Assembly: GCA_030615235.1 (NCBI GenBank)
Contig: JAUWZR010000041.1
Coordinates: forward strand, 1-13,699
Reading direction: 5' to 3'
DNA: 13,699 bases
DNA from: Promethearchaeota archaeon
GTDB lineage: Archaea; Asgardarchaeota; Lokiarchaeia; Sigyniarchaeales; SOKP01
Shown here: one piece after another, positions 8,258 through 13,699 of the stretch
Position numbering within the stretch: position 1 is the stretch's first letter
How the letters are laid out: each line of letters begins with the position of its first letter
The notes under the pieces: model-generated
What the model saw: the letters and a program-made list of their open reading frames with translations, nothing else
Told to the model about the DNA's origin: nothing
Databases searched by the model: none
Made by a program: the position numbers and the translations under genes

Positions 8258-8309
8258 ATTATCTCGTTTTCATTTTGTTAGTATATAGTATTTAACGGAA
8301 TGTTTTCGT

Positions 8310-8387
8310 TTACAAGTGTTTTTGTGTCGATATTATTAAAGCATTAAGCCATTTACCTTTTCCTGCTGCTATTATAACAGCCTTCAT
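8310..8387 (-). pseudogene. Decayed N-terminus of a sugar-phosphate nucleotidyltransferase
   Basis: Reading from the ATG at 8387 down, 25 codons translate to MKAVIIAAGKGKWLNAL followed by IISTQKHL and a stop. This aligns by eye with the start of NTP_transferase-family enzymes (GlmU/RfbA type), whose usual pattern is M-K-A-V-I-L-A-A-G-x-G-T-R-L-x-P-L-T-x-x-x-P-K-H-L. The nucleotide-binding A-A-G-K-G and the later K-H-L are kept. The normally conserved T-R is K-W, and the P of P-L and of P-K-H-L are A and Q. Multiple in-frame stops follow and the remaining 200-plus residues are absent, so it cannot encode an enzyme. It lies 34 bp downstream of the 8422-9306 gene on the same strand, as expected for a lost operon partner. 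The identification rests on memory of the motif, not a search. Confidence 0.6.
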
Positions 8388-8421
8388 AAGGATAAGAAAG
8401 ACGCATATTATTTTGGAATTA

Positions 8422-9306
8422 TTAATCAAATTGAAGGATCATATCCTCAAGGTGAGTTTTTAAAAATCTATATGGTTTTAAATCACCCATGAACTCGTTT
8501 TTTAAAACTTGTTCCTGCGAGATATTATCTTCCAATCGTTTGAAAATTTCTTTAATTTTAACAAAATCCCCTGAAGCAATGAAATCTAAGGAGTAATCGT
8601 TAATATTACTATAGAGAATTAATTTTTTGTATCCATGATCCCCTAAATCATCAAAATGAATTTCTTTAATATTAGTTTTAGCTCTAATTTGAGTATTCAT
8701 AGCTATTGTGGCTAATTTAGCTGAAATATTTGAACTAAGCAATTCTATATTTTCATTCGTGATTTCTCTTTGAAAGTTGTGTAGAAGCGTTACGTCGTAT
8801 AATTGTGAAATAATTGGCAATCCTTGAGAAGAAATTCCGCAATAAATTATTTTATTTTCCGTATCAGAACATTGCAACTCTATGTCTTCATCTTCCAATG
8901 GTTCTCTATATTTATCCCATAGATAAGCAGTAATAAACTTGATAATTTTTGAAAATTCAGAGTTTTTCGAGGCTTTTTGAATAATTTCTACCGTTTCATA
9001 GTTTGCTGTAACTTTTTCGTAATATTCTGCCATGAGCTTAGATACTTCTTCAGAATTAGAAAGGAAATCACCTGTGATACAATAAAAGAGGTTTTGATCG
9101 TTCTCATTGACAATGTGTTTTATTATCATCCGTTCTTTACCAGACTCTCCTTCGAAATAGATGTCAGTTAAACGCCAGAAATTTTTAGGATTAAGACTAC
9201 TTATTAATTTCTTTACAAATAATACGATTTCAAATGCTGGATACCTGTTTTCATTTGAAACGTATAACACATCATCTTCTATGATTATAGAGAAACCAGT
9301 AATCAT
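8422..9306 (-). CDS. Uncharacterised protein with two longin/roadblock-like domains
   Basis: No enzyme motif is recognised. The 294-residue protein has no signal peptide or membrane helix and appears to hold two similar alpha/beta modules. Module 1 (about 1-100) reads as two strands (3-9 and 12-17), a helix (24-38), three strands (46-52, 57-65, 72-79) and a helix (84-100), the beta-beta-alpha-beta-beta-beta-alpha order of longin domains. A helical linker follows (about 105-135). Module 2 (about 145-265) repeats the order, with paired strands near 151-168, a long helix near 184-210, strands, then a helix near 245-265. The charged C-terminal helix ends the protein. Proteins with these folds are unusually numerous in Asgard archaea and in eukaryotes act in GTPase regulation and vesicle trafficking; a similar role here is inference. 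The ATG sits right before the first strand. The fold assignment is by secondary-structure reading only. Confidence 0.65.
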   Translation of the reverse strand: MITGFSIIIEDDVLYVSNENRYPAFEIVLFVKKLISSLNPKNFWRLTDIYFEGESGKERMIIKHIVNENDQNLFYCITGDFLSNSEEVSKLMAEYYEKVTANYETVEIIQKASKNSEFSKIIKFITAYLWDKYREPLEDEDIELQCSDTENKIIYCGISSQGLPIISQLYDVTLLHNFQREITNENIELLSSNISAKLATIAMNTQIRAKTNIKEIHFDDLGDHGYKKLILYSNINDYSLDFIASGDFVKIKEIFKRLEDNISQEQVLKNEFMGDLKPYRFLKTHLEDMILQFD

Positions 9307-9565
9307 TTTCTAAAGAAACAATAGCTAAATGCTTAAAATATCCCTTTAAGAATTTAAATTAATGAATAATTAAATTTTTTTAGGTTAAATGAAGTTTAAA
9401 TAAAATAAAGATAAGATATATTTTAATTTTAGGAATTTTTTAGTTTTTCTGTACATCTATAACAATTAACTTTTAATAATTTCTAAAAATATAATAAAAA
9501 TAATCGAGCAATTAGAGTATCGTATCGATATTCAATTCTTAATCTAGTAATTGTAACAAAAGTCC
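9307..9565. promoter_or_regulatory. AT-rich divergent intergenic region between the longin-like gene and the sirtuin gene
   Basis: These 259 bases separate divergent genes, so promoters for both must lie here. On the minus strand an AAATATCC-like element around 9336-9344 lies about 33 bases before the longin-like ATG and could be part of a TATA box. On the plus strand no clear TATA element sits at the expected distance from the sirtuin ATG, and no Shine-Dalgarno site precedes it. Long A/T tracts with repeated TTTTAG words fill 9360-9500. I see no open frame of note and no RNA-gene signature. Confidence 0.4.
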
Positions 9566-10366
9566 ATGAAAATTATTAATTTACTTGAAAAAAAGAAAAT
9601 TCAGCAAGCAGCAAATTTGCTTTTTAATTCAAAAGAAGCAATAGCGTTAACTGGTGCGGGAATCTCTACAGAATCAGGAATTCCGGATTTTAGAAGCGAG
9701 GGAGGTATTTGGGAAAAATATAAACCAGAAATTTATGGAAATATTCAATCTTTTCTTAAAAATCCAGCTAAATTCTGGCAAATGGCTCAAAAGATTGCTC
9801 CAAATTTATTCAAAGCAAAACCAAATCTAGGGCATTATGCTCTTGCGGAACTCGAAAATTTGGACATATTGAAAGCGGTGATCACTCAAAATGTTGATGA
9901 ACTTCATCAAAAGGCTGGTTCTGTAATAGTTTATGAAATCCACGGTAGTATCAATAGGTTCAGCTGCTTAGGATGTAGAGCATCATATACAAAGGAACAA
10001 ATTTATCGGAAATTAAAAAGAGAGAAGAAAAAAGGTCCTAGCTGTGATTTTTGTGCTGCTCCCCTCAAACCCTCTGTTGTATTGTTCGGTGAGGGTCTGC
10101 CCCTGTTCGAGAAGTACCAATCTCAAGCTTTAGCTCAGAAAGCGGATGTAATGCTAATTGCTGGGTCCTCTCTTTCAGTTGCTCCGGTGTGTGATTTACC
10201 ATTATATACTTTAAGAGAAAGAGGAAAATTAATAATCGTAAATGATCAGCCAACAGACTTAGATGAGAAAGCAGAGGTTGTAATTCACCACAAAATTGGG
10301 AGGGTTTTGCCTTTAATTGTTGAAGAAGTCAAAAAATTATTAAAAGAACTAGAGCTAGATTCATGA
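9566..10366 (+). CDS. Sir2-family NAD-dependent protein deacylase (sirtuin)
   Basis: Sirtuins remove acyl groups from lysine using NAD, giving nicotinamide and O-acyl-ADP-ribose; in archaea a known target is the chromatin protein Alba. The 266-residue protein is nearly all catalytic core. It shows the NAD-binding G-A-G-I-S-T-E-S-G-I-P-D-F-R-S (about 31-45), T-Q-N-V-D-E-L-H-Q-K-A-G, the probable catalytic His126 in I-H-G-S, a structural zinc site C134-x2-C137-x22-C160-x2-C163, K-P-S-V-V-L-F-G-E-G-L-P, and G-S-S-L-S-V-A-P near the NAD ribose site. All expected catalytic and zinc residues are present. The position after T-Q-N-V-D is Glu, where Gly or Asn is common. The basic K-R-E-K-K-K insert in the zinc module is short. 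The start lacks a Shine-Dalgarno site, consistent with a leaderless mRNA. A radical SAM gene follows after 36 bp, probably in the same operon. It resembles cobB/npdA annotations. Confidence 0.95.
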   Translation: MKIINLLEKKKIQQAANLLFNSKEAIALTGAGISTESGIPDFRSEGGIWEKYKPEIYGNIQSFLKNPAKFWQMAQKIAPNLFKAKPNLGHYALAELENLDILKAVITQNVDELHQKAGSVIVYEIHGSINRFSCLGCRASYTKEQIYRKLKREKKKGPSCDFCAAPLKPSVVLFGEGLPLFEKYQSQALAQKADVMLIAGSSLSVAPVCDLPLYTLRERGKLIIVNDQPTDLDEKAEVVIHHKIGRVLPLIVEEVKKLLKELELDS

Positions 10367-10402
10367 TCATAGAATGATCTAACGAATCATGGTAAATTCT
10401 GT

Positions 10403-11986
10403 ATGTTTGAAGAAAGTTTAATTATTAAGGATTGGAGGAAAATTGATTTATCATTTGGATTAATATATCCAAATACATACCAAATGGGTATGTCCTCTTA
10501 TTCTATTAGATTGCTCTACTTTATGATTAACTCAAATCCAAATTATGCTTGTGAACGATTTTTCCTTCCAGAAAAGAGAAAATATCCCGCGTCTGGCGAT
10601 AATTCCTCTTTTAATCGCATTCGAAGCATTGAAAATCGATTTTTACCCACAGATTTTGATATTTTAGGATTTTCCGTTCATTTTGAAAACGATTTCAAAA
10701 ACATCTTATGGCTATTGGAGAAAGCACAAATTCCTTTGGAATCCAAAAAACGATTAAGTTATTTATCTCGAAATTCGGAACATTATCCACTAGTAATAGG
10801 AGGTGGCCCCGCTATAACCTCCAATCCCTTACCAATGAGTAAAGTGTTTGATCTTTTTTTTATTGGAGATGTAGAGCCAAACCTGAAAGAATTTTTTGAT
10901 AAATTCTTAGATTTCAAATCTAGAAATTATTCTATTAAGGATTTTTTTACCAAGCTTTCAAAAATTGAAGGTATTTATATCCCAAGCATAGATAATCCTA
11001 CAAATCGCACAGTACTGGAAGATTTGAATCAATCACCTACTCCAGTATACCAACTATTGTCGAAGAGTGAAAACATTAAAAAAATTTTTGAAGAAAACTA
11101 TTTTATTGAAATAAATAGGGGATGTCCTTTTCGTTGTAAGTTTTGTTTATCTTCTTTTCATAACTATCCTTTCAGAAATAAAAGTTTCGATGAAATTATC
11201 AAATCGATTAAAAATGGATTGAAATATTCAAATTTTGAAAAATTTAGCTTTATTGGTTCATGTGTCTCTTCACATCCCAGATTTTCTGAAATTTGTGAGT
11301 TTATACTCAATTCTGGTAAACGCTTTAGTATACCATCAATAAGAATTGAACATGTTACGCCCAAAATTATTCAAATCCTTGAGCGAGGTGATATAAAAAC
11401 TATTACAATAGCTCCAGAAACTGGTAATGATTCGCTAAGATATGATTTAAACAAAAAAGTTTCCAACGATTCAATTTTACGCGCAATAGAGATGATTCGT
11501 AAGTCCAAAATTAAAAATATAAAATTTTATTTTCTAATAGGATTACCCGGGGAAACTGATGACGATATTATTGAAATAGTCACTCTCTTAAAGTCTATTG
11601 AAAAGTTAGGGTTTACTGGAAATCAACTAAAAGTAAATATTAACCCATTTGTTCCTAAATTAAACACTCCATATGAGAATAAATGCCATTATTATTTATC
11701 TGAAAATCTACATATTTTATTAGAGAGGTTTAAAACGTTAGAAAGAGAATTAAGAAGACTCTCTTCAATTAAAATTAAATTCAAAGCCCCAAAAAGAACA
11801 ATCAATGCTGCGAGATTACAGACACTTATCTCCTTAGGTGACTCTTCTATTTCCGAATTGCTCTTACGGTATTACGCTAATGGAGCAACTATGGGAGCGT
11901 TGCGAAGGGTTGAAAAGGAATTGGGATTCTCAATTGATGATTATTTCCGTAAAATACAGGATGGGTATAAACCTTGGACAATTTAA
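10403..11986 (+). CDS. Radical SAM protein with an N-terminal B12-binding-like domain
   Basis: The protein (527 residues) has R-G-C241-P-F-R-C245-K-F-C248, the Cx3Cx2C motif that holds the 4Fe-4S cluster used to split S-adenosylmethionine. Upstream, residues 19-43 begin G-L-I-Y-P-N-T-Y-Q-M-G-M-S, and I-G-G-G-P-A (about 132-137) and I-G-D-V-E-P-N (154-160) are typical of the Rossmann-like B12-binding-type domain of the COG1032 group. I see no D-x-H-x-x-G cobalamin-ligating motif, so cobalamin binding is doubtful. Downstream features of the radical SAM barrel include A-P-E-T-G-N-D-S-L-R and F-L-I-G-L-P-G-E-T-D-D-D. The N-terminus resembles the family that in some bacteria is fused to a second domain (TIGR03960-like); here it stands alone with a C-terminal region of about 100 residues. 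The substrate cannot be told from sequence. It shares an operon-like arrangement with the sirtuin and converges on rubrerythrin with 16 bp between stops. Confidence 0.85.
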   Translation: MFEESLIIKDWRKIDLSFGLIYPNTYQMGMSSYSIRLLYFMINSNPNYACERFFLPEKRKYPASGDNSSFNRIRSIENRFLPTDFDILGFSVHFENDFKNILWLLEKAQIPLESKKRLSYLSRNSEHYPLVIGGGPAITSNPLPMSKVFDLFFIGDVEPNLKEFFDKFLDFKSRNYSIKDFFTKLSKIEGIYIPSIDNPTNRTVLEDLNQSPTPVYQLLSKSENIKKIFEENYFIEINRGCPFRCKFCLSSFHNYPFRNKSFDEIIKSIKNGLKYSNFEKFSFIGSCVSSHPRFSEICEFILNSGKRFSIPSIRIEHVTPKIIQILERGDIKTITIAPETGNDSLRYDLNKKVSNDSILRAIEMIRKSKIKNIKFYFLIGLPGETDDDIIEIVTLLKSIEKLGFTGNQLKVNINPFVPKLNTPYENKCHYYLSENLHILLERFKTLERELRRLSSIKIKFKAPKRTINAARLQTLISLGDSSISELLLRYYANGATMGALRRVEKELGFSIDDYFRKIQDGYKPWTI

Positions 11987-12002
11987 AAAAAAAGATAAGT
12001 TT

Positions 12003-12506
12003 CTAATCAATTTTATTAAAAACTTTTTTAGGAGAATTACAGACAGGACATGTATCTGGAGGGTCTCCTTGATGAGTATGTCCGCAAACAGAGCAGACAT
12101 ACATTGGTTTGTCTTCTAGATCTTTCCCATTTTCCACTAACTCCAATGCTTTTTTGTATAATTCATGGTGTACTTTTTCTACTTCATTAGCGTAATTAAA
12201 GGAACGTTCAGCGCTCTTATTTCCATCAGTTTTTGAATCTTCTATGAATTCCGGATACATCTTTGTAAACTCATAAAATTCCCCTTCAATTGCTTCTTTT
12301 AAGTTATCAACGGTTGATTTGATGCCTCCTAAGACCCGCAGGTGATTATGTGCGTGCACTGTTTCGGCGGCGGCAGCAGCGTGGAATAAGCGTGCTACAC
12401 CGGGAAAACCTTCTTGCTCAGCTTTTTTCGAAAAAGCCAAATACTTCCTATTTGCTTGGGATTCACCAGCAAATGCTGTTTTTAATCCCTCTTCTGATTT
12501 AGTCAT
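12003..12506 (-). CDS. rbr: Rubrerythrin (diiron peroxidase with rubredoxin-like domain)
   Basis: Rubrerythrin reduces hydrogen peroxide to water in the cytosol of anaerobes, taking electrons through a rubredoxin-like centre. The 167-residue protein has a four-helix ferritin-like domain with the diiron ligand candidates E15, E48-x2-H51, E76, E79 and E110 with H113/H114. A C-terminal rubredoxin-like knuckle is C138-x2-C141-x11-C153-x2-C156. All key residues are present. The start is set at the ATG (12504-12506), giving M-T-K-S-E-E-G-L-K-T-A-F-A-G-E-S, which matches the usual family N-terminus. An in-frame GTG four codons upstream (12516-12518) is more likely part of an AGTGA ribosome-binding element eight bases before the ATG. 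The presence of this gene suggests an anaerobic or oxygen-sensitive host. It has its own promoter-like spacer. Confidence 0.95.
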   Translation of the reverse strand: MTKSEEGLKTAFAGESQANRKYLAFSKKAEQEGFPGVARLFHAAAAAETVHAHNHLRVLGGIKSTVDNLKEAIEGEFYEFTKMYPEFIEDSKTDGNKSAERSFNYANEVEKVHHELYKKALELVENGKDLEDKPMYVCSVCGHTHQGDPPDTCPVCNSPKKVFNKID

Positions 12507-12657
12507 GTTAAATTTCACTTTAGGTTCTTACATTTTATTATTTATTAAGATATTTTAATTTGTATTTTATAAATAATAAAGAACCGTTGTTTACAGTTTC
12601 TCTATTTCAAGTGCGAATGTTTCAGATTTTGTAGTACTAATTTAACACCAGCATTAG
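12507..12657 (-). promoter_or_regulatory. Promoter region of rubrerythrin
   Basis: On the minus strand ATTTATAAA (12566-12574) is a good archaeal TATA box and would give a transcription start near 12544 and a leader of about 38 bases. GGTTCTT (12523-12529) and AAGAACC (12579-12585) form a 7-bp inverted repeat whose arms lie on either side of the TATA box and predicted start. This could be a pair of operator half-sites, but a repeat this short is not rare by chance. The rest of the spacer towards the upstream gene has no terminator-like T tract. Confidence 0.45.
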
Positions 12658-13464
12658 TTAAATTCCAATTAAGTTCTTAATTTTCCTTACCACTTTCTGT
12701 AAATAAAACTCAGCTATTCCAAATTTAATTTTACTCTCAAAAATAAGCATAACTATAAACAAATCGTTAACATTTTCAGAGAAAATTAATTCCTTGTTTT
12801 TAGAAGTATAAAATAGTTTTAAAATAGAATTATTTGATATTTTCACCCTAAAATCAACTTCTTTTAGGAATGGTTTTAACATATTGTCATTTATTGAGGA
12901 GTAAATTACATTTCCTCTATGAGTTAATAGAATAACACCTTTAATATCGTCGTTTGACGAAAAGTCGATAAGGAAGTTTATTATCTCTTTTTCTTTAACT
13001 ATGTCGAATTCACTGTTAAAAGGCTCCTTGATAATATCCTCTATGAGATAGTTTAAATGCTCGTCGTAAACATATTCTAAATCCGTTTTAATGTTATTTT
13101 TAATAACATATTTCAAAAATTGCGATTCAATTTTAGAAATTAAATCTTCAAGAAACTCTAAATTTTCAATAGTACTACAAAGAATACTGTAAAATAATGT
13201 CTTTTTTTCAAAAACAACTAACTTTATGCCGCCTCCCATCTCCACCGTTTTGATTTTATCTCCAATCAATTCTTTGGTGAACGACATTAGGGCCGTAAAA
13301 TAAGAAGAGATGAGTTGTTCTTGCTCTATAGGGTAAAGATTTGTAAGATTTAATCCGTAAATACATATACCTGATTTATTGAAAATAAATAAATTGTGAA
13401 TTTTAGATTTTTCAGAAGTCTGTTTTATCCTTGATACAATTGCCGAGTGATCGGGAATTCCCAT
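12658..13464 (-). CDS. Uncharacterised protein with an N-terminal longin-like domain and a second similar module
   Basis: The 268-residue protein has no signal peptide, membrane helix or enzyme motif. After a polar N-terminus (1-21), residues 22-116 have a longin-like order: strand L-F-I-F-N-K-S-G-I-C-I-Y-G (25-37), a long helix rich in Phe/Leu (about 46-66), three strands including G-G-I-K-L-V-V-F and L-F-Y-S-I-L-C-S, and a closing helix E-F-L-E-D-L-I-S-K-I-E. A charged linker (about 117-170) leads to a second module (about 173-265) beginning G-V-I-L-L-T-H-R-G-N-V-I-Y-S-S, the paired-strand start seen in roadblock and longin domains. It resembles the 8422-9306 protein in architecture, not obviously in sequence. 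In Asgard archaea such proteins are candidates for small-GTPase regulators or trafficking-like factors; this is inference. The ATG at 13462-13464 has a TATA box 26 bases upstream and no Shine-Dalgarno site, suggesting a leaderless mRNA. Confidence 0.65.
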   Translation of the reverse strand: MGIPDHSAIVSRIKQTSEKSKIHNLFIFNKSGICIYGLNLTNLYPIEQEQLISSYFTALMSFTKELIGDKIKTVEMGGGIKLVVFEKKTLFYSILCSTIENLEFLEDLISKIESQFLKYVIKNNIKTDLEYVYDEHLNYLIEDIIKEPFNSEFDIVKEKEIINFLIDFSSNDDIKGVILLTHRGNVIYSSINDNMLKPFLKEVDFRVKISNNSILKLFYTSKNKELIFSENVNDLFIVMLIFESKIKFGIAEFYLQKVVRKIKNLIGI

Positions 13465-13485
13465 GATAGTTTTTTAATTTAAAAC

Positions 13486-13493
13486 TATAAAAA
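13486..13493 (-). promoter_or_regulatory. TATA box for the 12658-13464 gene (leaderless promoter)
   Basis: TTTTTATA on the minus strand is centred about 26 bases before the ATG at 13464. Archaeal transcription starts some 22-27 bases after the TATA centre, so the mRNA would begin at or next to the start codon. No ribosome-binding-like sequence lies before the ATG, which agrees with a leaderless transcript. Confidence 0.5.
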
Positions 13494-13583
13494 GCTCAAA
13501 CTTTTGTATCTTCTCTAATATAAATTAAAGATAAACCTAAATACATGAGAGGAGGTTTAGTATTTTTATTCAATAAAGCCATA

Positions 13584-13699
13584 CTAGTCATAGCTTCTAA
13601 CACCAGTAAAACATAATTTACATGGCAATATTGTATAACCGTTTTTAATTAATTTTTTTTTGATCTGGTATATGTGTCCACATTCAGCTAAAATTGTTG
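13584..13699 (-). CDS. Possible C-terminal end of an unidentified Cys-rich protein (cut by the window edge)
   Basis: A minus-strand frame is open from the window edge (first full codon at 13697) to a TAG at 13584-13586, giving 37 residues. It contains E-C-G-H-I-Y-Q-I and later L-P-C-K-L-C-F-T-G before the stop. The spacing C-x-H-x17-C-x2-C is compatible with a small zinc-binding knuckle. The family is not recognised, and with so short an open frame in AT-rich DNA a chance ORF cannot be excluded. If real, it lies 119 bp upstream of the longin-like gene on the same strand. Confidence 0.4.
   Translation of the reverse strand, partial: TILAECGHIYQIKKKLIKNGYTILPCKLCFTGVRSYD

Noticed and set aside
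10358..10391. GATCAT/ATGATC hairpin and nearby ATG between the sirtuin and radical SAM genes
   Set aside because: The stem is six pairs with a three-base loop in AT-rich DNA and no T tract follows. The ATG at 10389 is out of frame with the radical SAM gene.
11838..12119. A 93-codon plus-strand frame spanning the end of the radical SAM gene and the end of rubrerythrin
   Set aside because: It overlaps two well-supported genes in other frames, has no motif, and its second half is antisense to the rubredoxin-like domain.
12507..12518. GTG start four codons upstream for rubrerythrin
   Set aside because: The ATG product matches the normal rubrerythrin N-terminus, and the GTG overlaps a plausible AGTGA ribosome-binding element.
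12636..12658. ACTAAT/ATTAGT inverted repeat at the end of the second longin-like gene as a terminator
   Set aside because: Only six base pairs, and no T tract follows on the minus strand.
13545..13616. ATG AGA GGA GGT... plus-strand 23-codon frame and an AGGAGGT site at 13550-13556
   Set aside because: The Shine-Dalgarno-like sequence lies after, not before, the ATG, and no start codon follows at a suitable distance. The short hydrophobic frame has no family likeness.
1..13699. CRISPR arrays, tRNA/rRNA genes, transposases or integrase sites
   Set aside because: No regularly spaced repeats, cloverleaf-like segments, terminal inverted repeats or mobile-element proteins were seen on either strand.

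Overview
The window looks like a low-GC archaeal chromosome (roughly 30% GC by eye), most probably from the Asgard lineage (Lokiarchaeia-like). The evidence is archaeal/eukaryotic-type ribosomal proteins uS15 and eS1, TATA-like promoter elements with few Shine-Dalgarno sites, a heavily sequon-decorated surface protein, and two separate proteins that each look like tandem longin/roadblock-fold modules. Such modules are abundant in Asgard archaea, where they are linked to small-GTPase biology. The Asgard placement is an inference from gene content, not a phylogeny.

Layout: (1) 1-6153, plus strand: the 3' part of a membrane-anchored subtilisin-like (S8) protease with a long sequon-rich ectodomain, one transmembrane helix and a cytosolic tail carrying two four-cysteine zinc ribbons. 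A ten-helix FtsX/MacB-type permease follows after 30 bp. They probably form one cell-envelope operon. (2) 6159-8191: an RdgB/HAM1-type nucleotide-sanitising pyrophosphatase on the minus strand, divergent from a uS15-eS1 ribosomal-protein operon. (3) 8192-8421: an intergenic stretch holding a probable terminator and, on the minus strand, a decayed N-terminus of a sugar-phosphate nucleotidyltransferase. (4) 8422-9306, minus strand: the first longin-like protein. (5) 9566-11986, plus strand: a sirtuin followed after 36 bp by a radical SAM protein. (6) 12003-13464, minus strand: rubrerythrin and a second longin-like protein. (7) At the right edge, minus strand: the tail of a further possible gene with zinc-site-like Cys/His residues.

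Functionally this is a mixture: surface proteolysis and transport, nucleotide-pool hygiene beside translation genes, NAD-dependent deacylation, radical SAM chemistry, peroxide defence, and Asgard-type membrane-trafficking-like modules. No CRISPR array, tRNA, rRNA, insertion sequence or phage gene was seen. The most unusual items are the protease whose extracellular face is joined to a cytosolic double zinc ribbon and paired with an FtsX-like permease, the nucleotidyltransferase relic downstream of the first longin gene, and a perfect Shine-Dalgarno site with an ATG in the middle of the permease gene.
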